From: Streptococcus ovis DSM 16829
Lineage (GTDB): Bacteria > Bacillota > Bacilli > Lactobacillales > Streptococcaceae
Length of the DNA: 64,000 bases
Direction of reading: 5' to 3'
Assembly (NCBI RefSeq): GCF_000380125.1
Contig: NZ_KB904580.1
Location: 149,137 to 213,136 of the forward strand
Positions 17,041 to 26,535 of this stretch are shown piece by piece (the first letter of the stretch is position 1; every line of letters starts with the position of its first letter). The notes beneath the pieces were generated by a model. It was not told the origin of the DNA. It saw nothing but the letters and a program-made list of their open reading frames with translations, and did not search any database. Made by a program: the position numbers and the translations under genes.

Positions 17041-19134
17041 TTAGGCGACTTCAGAAATCACCATCTCGCCATCTACGACATCTGCTTGTAGATTTTTGGC
17101 ATCCAAGTGTTCCAAGTAGAAATCGGTCACCTTGTCACGAATCTGGCTTTCAATCACACGACGGAGTGGACGAGCCCCCATCGCCTTGTCATAGCCTTTT
17201 TCCATGAGAAAATCTTTCGCTTCTTTGGTCACGTCCAAGTGAATGCCTTTCTTACCAAGGGTCACATTGACCTGTGCTAACATCAAGTCCACGATTTCCA
17301 GCAAGTCTTCCTTGGTCAAATGGTGAAATTCAATGACCGCGTTGAAGCGATTGAGGAATTCTGGACGGAAGTATGGAGCGATACGGTCCATAATGTCCAC
17401 TTTCTCATCGTCTTCATCAGCCGTTTCATAACCAAAGCCAGTATTGGAAGTAGCAATGATAACCGTATTTTTGAAGTTTACCGTGTTGCCCTGACCATCT
17501 GTCAAATGCCCATCGTCCAAGACTTGGAGCAGAAGCGTCATAACTTGCGGGTCCGCCTTTTCAATCTCATCAAAGAGGACAATTGAGTAGGGATTGCGAC
17601 GCACGCGCTCCGTCAAAGTATGCGAATTATCATCATAGCCCACATAACCAGCCGTTGTCCCAATCAACTTAGACACCGCAGTTCGGTCGCTGTATTCTGA
17701 CATATCGAGACGAATGACGGCTTCTTTATTACCAAACATATCCAACGCTAACTGCTTGGCCAACTCGGTCTTTCCGACACCCGTTGGTCCGACAAAGAGG
17801 AAGGAACCAATCGGACGATTGCCCTCATCAAAGCCTGCACGATTTCGACGAATGGCTTTAGACACAGCCTCAACGGCTTCATCTTGACCAATGACCTTCG
17901 CTTCCAAGCGCTCTTTCATGCCCTTGAGGCGTTCAATGTCAGAAGCTCCCATTTGCGATACTGGAATCCCTGTCATCCGCTCCACCGCTTCGGCCACATC
18001 ATTGACTGTCGCGACAGCCTTCTGTCCCTCGGTATAGTTGTCAATCTTCTCCTGCAACTTGTCGATGCGAACCTTCTCATTTAAAGCGGTCTCGTAATCT
18101 TCCTTGTCTGCTGCCGCCTGTTGCAATTGCTTGGCTTGCAGAATCTCAGCTTCCAAAGCCTTGATGTCTGTCACAGGATGTTGGGCTGCCAAGTGGGCTG
18201 CCGTCACATCGACCAAGTCAATAGCCTTATCTGGCAAGCTCCGTTGCGGAATGTATTGCACAGAATAATCCACTGCAGCCTTCAACATCTCATCAGGAAG
18301 ACTGATATTGTGATGGGCTTCGTACAAGGGCTTAATGCCTTTCAAAATCGCAAAGGTATCTTCAGCTGATGGAGCGTTGACCTTAACCTCATTGAAACGA
18401 CGAGCCAGCGCTGCATTTTTCAAAATGGTATTGCGGTATTCATCTTGGGTTGTTGCCCCAATCACCGTCAAATCCCCACGAGAAAGAGCAGGTTTCAAAA
18501 TATCTGCCAAGCCCTTGGAGCCAGAATCCCCACCAGTCGAGCCAGCTCCCAAAATTTGATGAATTTCATCAAAGAAGAGAATCACATTGCCCGCTTCTTG
18601 GACTTCTTTCACCAAATGTTGCACATTTTCTTCAAAGGCACCACGGTACTGCGTCCCTGCTTCAAGACCTGAAATATCAATCGAAATCAGCTCCTTGTTC
18701 TTAATCGCAGCAGGAACATCTCCGTTGACAATGGCCTGTGCCAATCCTTCGACAACAGCAGTCTTTCCGACACCCGCATCTCCCACCAGAACAGGATTGT
18801 TCTTGGTACGACGAGCCAAAATTTCAGCTGTTTCTTGAATTTCCTTGTTCCGTCCGATGACTGGATCCAACTTGCCTTGACGAGCTTCTTCTGTTAGATT
18901 TCGACCTAACTTGGCCAAAATTCCGTCCTGCTTCATTTGTCCTTCTGCCTGTGGAGGAATAGCTTGCGCTCCTTCAGTTTGTGGCAACTGACCTGTCTGA
19001 CGATAAATGGCAAATTCCTCTGGTGTCACTTCTCGACCGTTAATCATGTAGCGACGATTTTCAGAACGATAGCCACCCATATTGCCCATTAATTGATTAA
19101 ATAAATCATCCATATTGTTAAAATTGTTGTTCAT
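17041..19134 (-). CDS. clpL: ATP-dependent Clp protease ATP-binding subunit ClpL
   Basis: This 697-residue HSP100 chaperone has a short Asn-rich N-terminus ([21 protein letters not shown]) in place of a Clp-N domain. Two AAA+ modules follow: Walker A GDAGVGKT with Walker [10 protein letters not shown], and GPTGVGKT with [14 protein letters not shown]-like middle region ([22 protein letters not shown]) and a C-terminal D2-small domain ([17 protein letters not shown]) complete it. ClpL is the thermotolerance chaperone typical of streptococci and acts without necessarily pairing with ClpP. CtsR boxes and a sigma-A promoter lie about 190 bases upstream. A 30-codon open frame with a strong ribosome-binding site lies in its leader. 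Confidence 0.95.
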   Translation of the reverse strand: MNNNFNNMDDLFNQLMGNMGGYRSENRRYMINGREVTPEEFAIYRQTGQLPQTEGAQAIPPQAEGQMKQDGILAKLGRNLTEEARQGKLDPVIGRNKEIQETAEILARRTKNNPVLVGDAGVGKTAVVEGLAQAIVNGDVPAAIKNKELISIDISGLEAGTQYRGAFEENVQHLVKEVQEAGNVILFFDEIHQILGAGSTGGDSGSKGLADILKPALSRGDLTVIGATTQDEYRNTILKNAALARRFNEVKVNAPSAEDTFAILKGIKPLYEAHHNISLPDEMLKAAVDYSVQYIPQRSLPDKAIDLVDVTAAHLAAQHPVTDIKALEAEILQAKQLQQAAADKEDYETALNEKVRIDKLQEKIDNYTEGQKAVATVNDVAEAVERMTGIPVSQMGASDIERLKGMKERLEAKVIGQDEAVEAVSKAIRRNRAGFDEGNRPIGSFLFVGPTGVGKTELAKQLALDMFGNKEAVIRLDMSEYSDRTAVSKLIGTTAGYVGYDDNSHTLTERVRRNPYSIVLFDEIEKADPQVMTLLLQVLDDGHLTDGQGNTVNFKNTVIIATSNTGFGYETADEDDEKVDIMDRIAPYFRPEFLNRFNAVIEFHHLTKEDLLEIVDLMLAQVNVTLGKKGIHLDVTKEAKDFLMEKGYDKAMGARPLRRVIESQIRDKVTDFYLEHLDAKNLQADVVDGEMVISEVA

Positions 19135-19177
19135 GTTTGTACTCCTATTTCTTGTTTGACCTAAACTGACCTTTTTG

Positions 19178-19270
19178 TTAAAAAAATATGGTCACTACTC
19201 TTAAAACAGGTTCAGGCTCCGATTGCAAAAGCTGACGTTCCCTGACCAATTTCTTAAAAAAATAATCCAT
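19178..19270 (-). CDS. Candidate 30-residue leader peptide upstream of clpL
   Basis: The ATG at 19270 is nine bases after a full AGGAGG (19285-19280). The frame ([18 protein letters not shown], ending VVTIFF) stops with TAA at 19180-19178, 43 bases before the clpL start. It lies inside the leader of the CtsR-controlled transcript. The strong ribosome-binding site suggests it is translated on heat induction. It could be a small stress protein or couple translation to clpL. No family is recognised. Confidence 0.5.
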   Translation of the reverse strand: MDYFFKKLVRERQLLQSEPEPVLRVVTIFF

Positions 19271-19325
19271 GATTTCCAACCTCCTCTATCGCAACCTACA
19301 TGGGATTTCTTATCCCTATGACTGT

Positions 19326-19379
19326 ATTATATACCTTTGGTCAGTAAAGGTCAATAGGTTTGTTTGACTTTTTTTGACC
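19326..19379 (-). promoter_or_regulatory. clpL promoter with CtsR boxes
   Basis: On the minus strand TTGACC (19354-19349) and TATAAT (19331-19326) are 17 bp apart. GGTCAAAAAAAGTCAAA (19379-19363) matches the CtsR consensus RGTCAAANANRGTCAAA exactly. A second, weaker plus-strand copy at 19339-19355 (GGTCAGT-AAA-GGTCAAT) covers the -35. Heat-shock control by CtsR is expected. Confidence 0.88.
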
Positions 19380-19386
19380 ATCAGAA

Positions 19387-19415
19387 AAAAAACATCCGGT
19401 GAAGCGAATGTTTTT
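19387..19415 (-). terminator. Terminator of dhaQ
   Basis: An imperfect hairpin pairs AAAAACATTCG with CGGATGTTTTT and is followed by T on the minus strand, just after the dhaQ stop. Confidence 0.6.
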
Positions 19416-19430
19416 CACTACTTATTTTTC

Positions 19431-20417
19431 TTACCAACCAAATGCATCTGTCGGAGCTTGTAGATATTGGAGCCATTTTTTATCCTGCAAACGGCAGAGC
19501 GTAATGGACAAACCAGCCATGTCCAAGCTAGTAATCAAGTGCCCTGTTTTTGCAAATACAATTTTCAAGTCATCTAGCGCTAAAAAATTAAGAACATCAT
19601 TTGTAAAAATCAATTCTTCCATTTTAGACGTCGCCCCGAGATTATTGACAAGTAACACGAAAGCTTCCCCATCCTGCCATTTCAATTTAAGCTTAAGCTT
19701 ATTAATCAATTCATTGACCAAAATCTCTGACGATTCAAACGGAACCGTCCGATACCCAGGTTCTCCATGAATCCCAATTCCAAACGAAATATTCCCTGGC
19801 TCCAATTGAAACATCGGATGATCATCTCCTAAAATCGTCGCTGGCTTTGTAGCAAACCCTAAGGTCGCCATGGAGGTTGCAACTGCCAAGCCCAACGCTT
19901 CTAACTCGTCTAATGTTGCTCCCTGATAAGCAGCTTGTCCCACGATTTTATGAAGTAAGACAGTCCCTGCAACCCCGCGATGGCGCAATCTAAAGTTAGA
20001 TGTCTCTACAGAAATATCATCATGTGACACGACATATTTGACTGGAATCCCTTCCGCACGCGCCGCATAAATCGCCTGCGAAAACTCACGTAAATCCGCC
20101 TCAAAATTCTTGACAATCACAAAGACACCCTTGCCACGATTTAAAAAACGAATAACTTCTAAAATATCCGCCGCACACGGTGGCACAAAAATGGGACCAC
20201 TAATAGCAGCTGTCAGCATGCCTTGCCCTACATAGCCAAAATGTGCTGGCTCATGTCCGCTACCACCACCTGATAAGATTGGAATCTGGTGCTCAGAGAC
20301 TTGGCTGTCAAAGATAGCTGCTAACTGTCCAATCTGTTTCAAATGTGGATGAACCTGAGTAATCGCGTCAACACTTTCCAATACAAAATCCATCCCCTTA
20401 TTACATACCTGTACCAT
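19431..20417 (-). CDS. dhaQ: DhaQ, DhaK-like co-activator of DhaS
   Basis: This 328-residue DhaK paralogue contains [11 protein letters not shown], the Asp region KNFEADLREF and the substrate-binding His in GIGIHGEPG. In Lactococcus lactis, DhaQ binds dihydroxyacetone and works with the TetR-type DhaS as activator of dhaKLM. The location directly downstream of dhaS and divergent from dhaKLM-glpF matches that system, which distinguishes it from the true kinase subunit at 21131. The N-terminus (MVQVCNKGMDFVLESVDAI) differs from DhaK. Confidence 0.85.
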   Translation of the reverse strand: MVQVCNKGMDFVLESVDAITQVHPHLKQIGQLAAIFDSQVSEHQIPILSGGGSGHEPAHFGYVGQGMLTAAISGPIFVPPCAADILEVIRFLNRGKGVFVIVKNFEADLREFSQAIYAARAEGIPVKYVVSHDDISVETSNFRLRHRGVAGTVLLHKIVGQAAYQGATLDELEALGLAVATSMATLGFATKPATILGDDHPMFQLEPGNISFGIGIHGEPGYRTVPFESSEILVNELINKLKLKLKWQDGEAFVLLVNNLGATSKMEELIFTNDVLNFLALDDLKIVFAKTGHLITSLDMAGLSITLCRLQDKKWLQYLQAPTDAFGW

Positions 20418-20427
20418 AATTCTTACC

Positions 20428-20967
20428 CTAATAATTCTTTAATGATGTTGTAATTAGCTGTACGATAGCTTCTCCATCCAACTGACAAGAAGTCGTTGAA
20501 CCAGTCAACAGATGCTTGATTAGATTAGCCAAAGCCAAACTATGATAGGTTAAAAATAATTCTCGCTCTGTTGCTGATTCAAATGTCCTGATGTGATAAT
20601 CTTCAATTAACTTATCAATCAACTGCTGACAATACCCTTCAAAATACGACGAAAAATCATTTTGATCTTCAATCTCAAATAATTTTCTGTAAAATTCTCG
20701 ATTAGACTGAAAAAAGTGCAACAACTCTGTCAACAATTGTCGCCCAGAAATATAATCCAGATTGTCCGTTACTTGCTCATGTAATTCCGTCTGAAAAATC
20801 CATTCCAACAATTCATATTTATCGAGGAAATGATTATAGAAGGTCTGACGTCGTATCCCAGCCTCTTCCATTATAACACTGACGGAAATCTTATCAAAAG
20901 GCAGCGTGACAAATATTTTTTTAAAAGCCTTCGCAATCCTTTTTTTTGTAATCAATGAGGAGACCAT
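20428..20967 (-). CDS. dhaS: DhaS, TetR-family activator of the dha operon
   Basis: This 179-residue regulator has an N-terminal TetR helix-turn-helix (KKRIAKAFKKIFVTLPFDKIS, then EEAGIRRQTFYNHFLDKYELLEWIF) and a C-terminal helical domain like that of lactococcal DhaS. It overlaps no gene but is followed after 10 bases by dhaQ, with which it should form one transcript. With dihydroxyacetone-loaded DhaQ it is expected to activate dhaKLM-glpF from the operator at 21048-21069. Confidence 0.85.
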   Translation of the reverse strand: MVSSLITKKRIAKAFKKIFVTLPFDKISVSVIMEEAGIRRQTFYNHFLDKYELLEWIFQTELHEQVTDNLDYISGRQLLTELLHFFQSNREFYRKLFEIEDQNDFSSYFEGYCQQLIDKLIEDYHIRTFESATERELFLTYHSLALANLIKHLLTGSTTSCQLDGEAIVQLITTSLKNY

Positions 20968-21047
20968 CTCTTCCTCCTATGCTATACTAAGTGATTTGCT
21001 ATAGTCAGTCTATCATGTTTTCTATCAATTGAAAACTCTCTCCATGC

Positions 21048-21099
21048 GGACAAATCTTCTTTTTTGTCCCTTCCCGAAAAATTTGCAAGGTTTTATAAT
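21048..21099 (+). promoter_or_regulatory. DhaS operator and dhaK promoter
   Basis: The inverted repeat GGACAAAT-N6-TTTTGTCC at 21048-21069 matches the lactococcal DhaS site as I recall it (GGACACAT-N6-ATTTGTCC) in spacing and nearly all bases. TATAAT lies at 21094-21099. The hexamer 17 bp upstream (TTCCCG) is a poor -35, consistent with a promoter that needs an activator. Confidence 0.75.
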
Positions 21100-21130
21100 G
21101 AAAATGAAAAAACAAAAAGGAGTTTCACTC

Positions 21131-22123
21131 ATGAAAAAAATCATCAATAACCCAACAGACGTCCTTCCTGAAATGCTTGACGGACTGGCCTTTGTCCACA
21201 GTGACTTGGTCCATCGCGTAGAAGGTTTTGACATTATTGCACGTAATGCTGAAAAAACAGGGAAAGTCGGTATTATCTCTGGTGGAGGAAGCGGTCACGA
21301 ACCTTCTCACGCAGGATTTGTTGGAGACGGTATGCTCTCAGCAGCCATCTGTGGTGCTGTCTTCACCTCACCAACTCCTGACCAAGTGTTAGAAGCTATC
21401 AAAGAAGCAGACGAAGGCGCTGGGGTCTTCATGGTCATTAAAAATTATTCGGGTGATGTCATGAACTTTGAGATGGCGCAAGATTTGGCAGAGATGGAAG
21501 GAATTCAAGTAGCCAGTGTTATCGTAGATGATGACATCGCTGTAGAAGACAGTCTCTACACTCAAGGAAAACGTGGGGTAGCAGGTACTATTTTTGTTCA
21601 CAAGATTCTTGGAGAAATGGCACGTGCTGGTAAATCTCTTGAAGAAATCAAAGCCGTTGCGGATGAATTGGTACAAAACATTCATACCGTAGGGCTTGCC
21701 CTTAGCGGTGCCACTGTCCCTGAAGTTGGGAAACCTGGCTTCATTCTTGAAGAAGATGAAATCGAATTTGGTATCGGTATCCACGGCGAACCAGGTTATC
21801 GCAAAGAAAAAATGCAAAGTTCAAAAGAGTTAGCCAAGGAATTGGTGGAAAAATTGACTGATTCATTCGATGCCAAAGCAGGAGACAAATTCGGTATTCT
21901 CATCAATGGTATGGGGGCTACACCACTTATGGAACAATATGTCTTTGCCAACGATGTAGCGGAGCTTTTAGATCAAAAAGGCTTAGCCATCACTTACAAA
22001 AAATTAGGCAACTACATGACTTCTATTGACATGGCCGGTTTGTCATTGACCTTAATTAAACTGGAAAACGAGGACTGGCGTGCTGCCCTTGAAAGCCCAG
22101 TTACAACTATCGCTTGGGGATAA
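21131..22123 (+). CDS. dhaK: Dihydroxyacetone kinase, DhaK subunit
   Basis: This 330-residue PEP-dependent kinase subunit binds dihydroxyacetone covalently through the His in [11 protein letters not shown]. It also has [18 protein letters not shown], the catalytic Asp in [10 protein letters not shown] and the C-terminal [11 protein letters not shown]. The frame opens at 21029 but the ATG at 21131, after AAAGGAG, gives the family start. It is the first gene of dhaK-dhaL-dhaM-glpF, where glycerol or dihydroxyacetone entry is linked to phosphorylation by the PTS. Confidence 0.93.
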   Translation: MKKIINNPTDVLPEMLDGLAFVHSDLVHRVEGFDIIARNAEKTGKVGIISGGGSGHEPSHAGFVGDGMLSAAICGAVFTSPTPDQVLEAIKEADEGAGVFMVIKNYSGDVMNFEMAQDLAEMEGIQVASVIVDDDIAVEDSLYTQGKRGVAGTIFVHKILGEMARAGKSLEEIKAVADELVQNIHTVGLALSGATVPEVGKPGFILEEDEIEFGIGIHGEPGYRKEKMQSSKELAKELVEKLTDSFDAKAGDKFGILINGMGATPLMEQYVFANDVAELLDQKGLAITYKKLGNYMTSIDMAGLSLTLIKLENEDWRAALESPVTTIAWG

Positions 22124-22133
22124 GGAGAAGAAA

Positions 22134-22712
22134 ATGGATGTAACAACTGCACAAGCTTGGATGACTGCCTTTCATGCAAAAATCCAAGAACACAAAGATT
22201 ATTTATCCGAACTCGATACGCCAATCGGTGACGGCGATCACGGGGGCAATATGGCGCGTGGCATGTCCGCCGTCATGGAAAATTTGGAAGCCAATGAATT
22301 TGCTAGCGCAGCAGATGTCCTTAAAATGGTCTCCATGCAACTTTTGAGCAAAGTCGGTGGTGCCTCTGGTCCTCTCTACGGCTCAGCTTTTATGGGCATG
22401 ACAAAGGCAGAGCAGGCTGGCGCCGATTTAGCAGACACCGTTGCTGCTGGCCTTGACATGATTCAAAAGCGAGGAAAAGCGGAGCGCAATGAAAAAACAA
22501 TGGTGGACGTCTGGTCGGGTGTTGTGATTGCCTTGAAGGACAGAAACCTATCTGAAGAAATCATTGATGAATTAGTTGAGGCCACAAAAGAGATGAAAGC
22601 TACAAAAGGCCGCGCTTCCTATGTCGGTGAACGGTCAATTGGGCATATTGACCCAGGTTCCTTCTCATCTGGCTTGCTCTTCAAAGCCCTGCTTGAAGTC
22701 GGAGGTGTCTAA
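22134..22712 (+). CDS. dhaL: Dihydroxyacetone kinase, DhaL (ADP-binding) subunit
   Basis: This 192-residue DhaL subunit keeps the tightly bound ADP that shuttles phosphate from DhaM to dihydroxyacetone. The Mg-binding aspartates are in TPIGDGDHGGNM. SKVGGASGPLYGS and the C-terminal GRASYVGERSIGHIDPGS (a DhaL hallmark) are present. The ATG at 22134 follows AAGGAGAAG and is ten bases after the dhaK stop. It is followed without gap by dhaM. Confidence 0.93.
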   Translation: MDVTTAQAWMTAFHAKIQEHKDYLSELDTPIGDGDHGGNMARGMSAVMENLEANEFASAADVLKMVSMQLLSKVGGASGPLYGSAFMGMTKAEQAGADLADTVAAGLDMIQKRGKAERNEKTMVDVWSGVVIALKDRNLSEEIIDELVEATKEMKATKGRASYVGERSIGHIDPGSFSSGLLFKALLEVGGV

Positions 22713-23087
22713 ATGTCAGATATTGGAATTGTGGTCGTTTCACATTCAAAACATATTGCCCAAGGCGTGATCGATTTGGTTTCCGAAGTTGCAAGAGACA
22801 TTTCTATCACCTACGTCGGTGGGACTGAAGACGGCGGTATCGGCACTTCATTTGACCAAGTACAGGCGGTAGTGGAACAAAATGACAAAGATACTTTGCT
22901 CGCATTCTTCGATCTCGGATCAGCCAAAATGAATTTAGAATTAGTCGCTGATTTCTCAGATAAGGACATCATCATTAATTCCGTACCGATTGTAGAAGGT
23001 GCTTACACCGCTGCTGCTCTCTTGCAAGCTGGCGCTGATCTAGATAGTATCCAAACACAATTATCGGAATTAACAATCAATAAATAA
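22713..23087 (+). CDS. dhaM: Dihydroxyacetone kinase phosphotransfer subunit DhaM
   Basis: This 124-residue single-domain DhaM resembles the mannose-type PTS EIIA. The phospho-accepting His is in VVVSHSKHIAQG, and GGTEDGGIGTSFDQV is typical of DhaM. The multi-domain (HPr-EI-like) extension of the E. coli protein is absent, as usual in Firmicutes. It receives phosphate from HPr and hands it to DhaL. It starts right at the dhaL stop, so the two are translationally coupled. Confidence 0.92.
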   Translation: MSDIGIVVVSHSKHIAQGVIDLVSEVARDISITYVGGTEDGGIGTSFDQVQAVVEQNDKDTLLAFFDLGSAKMNLELVADFSDKDIIINSVPIVEGAYTAAALLQAGADLDSIQTQLSELTINK

Positions 23088-23099
23088 AGGAGATTACCC

Positions 23100-23813
23100 A
23101 TGACTCAATTTTTAGGTGAATTTATTGGAACCTTCATTTTGGTTCTACTTGGAGACGGTGTTGTTGCCGGAAATATCCTCAGCAAAACCAAAGAAGAAGG
23201 AACAGGATGGACAGCCATTGTCTTTGGATGGGGGATTGCCTGTACAGTAGCCGTCTATATTTCAGGACTGTTTAGCCCTGCTCATCTGAACCCTGCTGTC
23301 ACACTAGCAATGGCAGCTATCGGAGCCCTCTCTTGGAACTTAGTTGTCCCATTCATTCTCGCTCAAATGCTAGGAGCCATGCTGGCTGCTGTTGTCCTAT
23401 GGTTACATTATTTCCCACATTGGAAAGAAACCAAAGATCAAGGCTTGATTCTTGCGAGCTTCTCAACAGGACCAGCCATCCGTCATACAGCTTCAAACTT
23501 CCTTGGTGAAGCACTTGGCACAGCTATCCTCGTGATGACCATCCTTGCCATTGGTCCAAATAAAGTTGCTGCTGGCTTAGGTCCAATTATTGTCGGATTA
23601 GTCATCTTTGCTGTCGGCTTCTCACTTGGCCCAACAACAGGCTATGCCATCAACCCATCGCGTGACCTTGGTCCACGTATCATGCACGCCCTCCTTCCAA
23701 TCGAAAATAAAGGAGATTCTGACTGGTCTTATGCCTGGATTCCAGTAGCTGGACCAATCGTCGGTGGCATCATCGGAGCCATTTGCTACAATATCGCCTT
23801 AGGATTACTATAA
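23100..23813 (+). CDS. glpF: Aquaglyceroporin (glycerol uptake facilitator)
   Basis: This 237-residue MIP-family channel has six membrane helices and the two pore motifs AHLNPAVTLAMA (NPA) and GYAINPSRDLGPR (NPS/NPA variant, with the Asp-Arg of glycerol facilitators). AAAGGAG precedes the ATG 12 bases after dhaM. Its place at the end of dhaKLM indicates that it imports dihydroxyacetone or glycerol for that kinase. Confidence 0.92.
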   Translation: MTQFLGEFIGTFILVLLGDGVVAGNILSKTKEEGTGWTAIVFGWGIACTVAVYISGLFSPAHLNPAVTLAMAAIGALSWNLVVPFILAQMLGAMLAAVVLWLHYFPHWKETKDQGLILASFSTGPAIRHTASNFLGEALGTAILVMTILAIGPNKVAAGLGPIIVGLVIFAVGFSLGPTTGYAINPSRDLGPRIMHALLPIENKGDSDWSYAWIPVAGPIVGGIIGAICYNIALGLL

Positions 23814-23829
23814 GATACGACATTATGAT

Positions 23830-23857
23830 AAAAGAGCTGTCGCATGACAGCTCTTTT
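23830..23857. terminator. Terminator after glpF
   Basis: A perfect 12-bp stem AAAAGAGCTGTC/GACAGCTCTTTT with loop GCAT lies between glpF and the convergent channel gene. Confidence 0.85.
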
Positions 23858-23872
23858 GGTATGTTTAAGAAA

Positions 23873-24571
23873 TCAATGATTTTTCATAATCTCATTCATA
23901 TAACCAGCTGTAATAATACCAGCAGGTAAAGCAACAATGGCAATTCCTAGTACGGACGAGACCATTGTAATTAATTTTCCCAATGTTGATACAGCAAAGA
24001 TATCCCCATAGCCAACTGTAGTAAGAGAAATTGTTGCCCAATATAATGCATCAAAAAAAGTATCAAATGTTGTCGGTTCAACAGTAAACATTAACAAGGC
24101 CGTGAAAAGAATGTAGCCCGTTGCTAGCACTATGACTAATAACAGAGCCTCTCTCTGTTTCTTCATCACATTGGTCAAAATCGCAATATTTTTTGAATAG
24201 CGAACAATCTTAAATAGTCGCAACAAGCGCCCCATTCTAACTACTTTTAATAACTTTAAACTATTACTCAGTACAAAGAATGTTGGTAAAATACACAGTA
24301 AGTCCACTATTGCCATAATAGTCAATGGATAGAAGAAAAACGACGCTTTTCCCCTCCCTAACTTGAGATCAGATGTTATCCATCGTAAGATGTAATCCAT
24401 ACAAAACAGAGCTGTTGTAACATATTCAAACACTGTAAACACTAATAAGTGTTCTTTAAACATCAACGGCACAATACTAAGAAATATCGTTACCAACATC
24501 AAAAGATTGTAAGATTTCGAAATCAGACTATCCGATTTATTTTCTAAAATGCTAAATACATTTTCTCTCAT
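23873..24571 (-). CDS. Voltage-gated-like potassium channel (6TM)
   Basis: This 232-residue ion channel subunit has five to six membrane segments, an arginine-rich S4-like helix ([15 protein letters not shown]) and the potassium selectivity filter TTVGYGD before the last helix. No C-terminal RCK domain is present. It should form a tetrameric membrane channel. Its ATG lies within the stop of the upstream gene (four-base overlap with tmcAL), so it is translationally coupled to it, though no functional link is evident. Confidence 0.85.
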   Translation of the reverse strand: MRENVFSILENKSDSLISKSYNLLMLVTIFLSIVPLMFKEHLLVFTVFEYVTTALFCMDYILRWITSDLKLGRGKASFFFYPLTIMAIVDLLCILPTFFVLSNSLKLLKVVRMGRLLRLFKIVRYSKNIAILTNVMKKQREALLLVIVLATGYILFTALLMFTVEPTTFDTFFDALYWATISLTTVGYGDIFAVSTLGKLITMVSSVLGIAIVALPAGIITAGYMNEIMKNH

Positions 24572-25659
24572 TCAATCCCCCTCATCGGCACCCGCCCCCA
24601 GGTCTGCTCTGCAATTCTCATGTCTCCCAGCTGGTAGATGGCATCTGCTTGCTGCGTGAGTGCATCCCATGGTTCTGCGCCGATTCGAGCGACGATTTCC
24701 ACAGACTTTTTCACCGTTTTGAGGTGTTCGCGTCCTTTGTTGGTAAATCCGAGGACATGGACGGCTTCTGGCAGCGGTTTTTCCACAGCATTGACCAAGA
24801 TATAAGTCAATAATCGTCGCACGCGCGCCTTGGTATAGCGTTTGGTCGCAACAGCGTCCACAAGGTCTTCTACCGTCGCTACGCTCCGAATAGAGAAGCG
24901 GATACGATTAGCTAGTTCTTCATTGACTTGGAAAATCTGTGTTAAATCTGGATTTGTTAAAATTTGGTATTTCAACAATTGAAAATAATCCTCCCAAGAT
25001 ACCTGTGGAGAATTGAGGATCAAGTCACTACTTGGTACTGACTTTTCCACAAAAGCTTGGTCAGAAAGATGCTTACGGATGGCAGTTGCCGAGGCAATCT
25101 CTATTTTTTCTTCCGAGTGAAAGCCTGCTCCGATACGCTGAATGGGCTGTAATCGAATATTCTTTCCAGCGCAGGCTTTTGCGTAAGCTAAACCAAGAAT
25201 GTGATTGGGGGTATCTCCTGAAAAGTCAATCCCTGCAAAGGTTTCCCACATCTTTTGCGTTTTTTGCGGGTAGGACAAGTCATCTGGGAGCGTTTGGATA
25301 AAAGCCTCCATCTGCTCTGCCATTTCCTCATAAACACCTGAAAAACGCTGATAATCAAGAACTTCCTCCGTGCCAAATGCCAGTGTGTCGATGCCAAGAC
25401 GATGCAAAATGTCAACTGCGCCCTGGGCGAAATGGTCGGCGGACTGGACGGAGACGAGGAAGGGGAGCTCCACCACGAGGTCAGCCCCATGCGCCAGCGC
25501 CATCTGCGCCCGCGTCCACTTGTCAATGAGGGCAGGCTCCCCCCGCTGCATGAAATTCCCACTCATGGCAACAATCTTCACCCCTTCTGCCTGCGCCAAA
25601 AGGTGCTTGTGTCCATTGTGGAAAGGGTTAAATTCGGCAATGATGCCTGTTGTGGTCAT
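24568..25659 (-). CDS. tmcAL: tRNA(Met) cytidine acetate ligase TmcAL (YlbM family)
   Basis: This 363-residue nucleotidyltransferase-fold enzyme has the family start [18 protein letters not shown] (HxGH-type ATP site), [23 protein letters not shown] and [11 protein letters not shown]. TmcAL activates acetate with ATP and acetylates C34 of elongator tRNA(Met). AAAGGAA precedes the ATG at 25659. It is transcribed together with the K+ channel gene. Length is normal. Confidence 0.88.
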   Translation of the reverse strand: MTTTGIIAEFNPFHNGHKHLLAQAEGVKIVAMSGNFMQRGEPALIDKWTRAQMALAHGADLVVELPFLVSVQSADHFAQGAVDILHRLGIDTLAFGTEEVLDYQRFSGVYEEMAEQMEAFIQTLPDDLSYPQKTQKMWETFAGIDFSGDTPNHILGLAYAKACAGKNIRLQPIQRIGAGFHSEEKIEIASATAIRKHLSDQAFVEKSVPSSDLILNSPQVSWEDYFQLLKYQILTNPDLTQIFQVNEELANRIRFSIRSVATVEDLVDAVATKRYTKARVRRLLTYILVNAVEKPLPEAVHVLGFTNKGREHLKTVKKSVEIVARIGAEPWDALTQQADAIYQLGDMRIAEQTWGRVPMRGIE

Positions 25660-25676
25660 ATGTGGTTCCTTTCTAA

Positions 25677-26030
25677 TCAGTTTTGGGCAAGGAAATAGGA
25701 CTTGCCTTTCGTTGAGCCCGATACCCTCAGTAATCCCTTTTGAGCAAAACCTGAAAGGTAGCGTCTTGCTGTAGCAGGACTTACACCCAATAGCTCTTGC
25801 AAGTCTTTACTAGTCATACTTGGTGAATGAGCAAGATAATCCCCTATAACTTTAAACACTTCCTGTTCTTTTTCGCTCATTATTTCGCTCACATCTTTGA
25901 GCGAATTAGTGAGCGAATAATCTTGTAAAGTTTCTAAAATAGCGTCTAACATAAACTCGATAAAGATAGTGTCATCGTTCTGATGAATGCTGAGCGATAG
26001 GCTATCATAGTAGGCTTGCTGACGCTTCAC
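25677..26030 (-). pseudogene. Fic-family protein, C-terminal remnant
   Basis: The 117 residues from the GTG at 26030 match only the tail of Fic/DOC proteins: KRQQAYYDSLSLS, FIEFMLDAILETL, then a winged-helix segment ([24 protein letters not shown]). The catalytic HPFxxGNGRxxR loop is missing, and the frame is closed by a TAG seven codons upstream of AYYDS. No ribosome-binding site fits. It is probably the residue of a deleted Fic AMP-transferase gene. A second, related Fic-type tail fragment precedes it. Confidence 0.6.
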
Positions 26031-26130
26031 TAAACCCTTCTAGTTTTTGTAATTGACTATGTGAAATCTCATCGTTTTTTTGTAGGTAGGTTCGCACTTG
26101 CTCAAAAACTTCGATTTCCTTATCGCTCAT
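26005..26130 (-). pseudogene. Second Fic-type winged-helix tail fragment
   Basis: A 41-codon frame (MSDKEIEVFEQVRTYLQKND, then SHSQLQKLEGFSEASA) closely resembles the internal stretch MSEKEQEVFKVIGDYLAHSP of the next remnant. It breaks off after EASA where the other frame begins. The two look like the ends of two Fic paralogues joined by recombination. Confidence 0.45.
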
Positions 26131-26131
26131 T

Positions 26132-26157
26132 TTATCGCTCAAAATAGTGAGCGATAA
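26132..26157. repeat. Inverted repeat of the GAGCGATAA motif
   Basis: TTATCGCTC (26132-26140) and GAGCGATAA (26149-26157) are perfect 9-base arms. Four further TCGCTC/GAGCGA copies occur at about 25878-25917 inside the remnant. This may be an operator of the lost gene. Confidence 0.45.
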
Positions 26158-26185
26158 TTCTTAATCTAATTTCATTATACCACAA

Positions 26186-26207
26186 AAAGCCCTTGGTTTA
26201 GGGCTTT
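26186..26207. terminator. Possible terminator hairpin
   Basis: AAAGCCCT/AGGGCTTT with a 6-base loop; on the minus strand it is followed by TTTTGTGG. No gene that would use it is visible. From 26208 to 26440 I see no gene, only the leader of the toxin message. Confidence 0.35.
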
Positions 26208-26448
26208 CCACTTGGTTTACAACAGACAACTAGTTTATCAGTTATCATCTTCTGAATAAGAAAATCATGTCACATTTATATCTGATTTTGATTAAGATGG
26301 GGGTGTCTATGCCTATTAACTATCCCACAATTTTCTCAAAATTTCCGAATAAATAGATATAAGAAAGTTCCAAAAGGAGCGGGACGGAAATCCAATTTGA
26401 AGGGGCTGATGCTTATGGCTAAACCTACTAACTTAAGGAGATCCTGTC

Positions 26449-26535
26449 ATGGCTGTTGCAGAGGCGTTACAGCTGATGTTAGAGTTTGGTCTATTGATTC
26501 TAGCCATTCTGACTTTTAACGATCGAAAAAAGTAA
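26449..26535 (+). CDS. Holin-like type I toxin peptide (28 aa)
   Basis: AAGGAG lies eight bases before the ATG. The peptide begins MAVAEALQLMLEFG, has one hydrophobic helix (LLILAIL) and ends TFNDRKK. This is the pattern of the putative holin-like toxin family (short membrane peptide, acidic/polar head, charged tail) used by type I toxin-antitoxin loci. The stop codon abuts a 16-bp bidirectional terminator stem, and a promoter on the opposite strand would make an RNA across its 3' end. A 9-base 5'/3' complementarity in the message (26380-26388 with 26602-26610) could block translation, as in other type I toxins. Confidence 0.75.
   Translation: MAVAEALQLMLEFGLLILAILTFNDRKK

Noticed and set aside
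18335-18838. Open frames opposite clpL
   Set aside because: Shadows of conserved AAA+ codons; no ribosome-binding sites.
25402-25774. Open frames opposite tmcAL
   Set aside because: They are antisense to a well-conserved enzyme, biased in composition, and without start signals.
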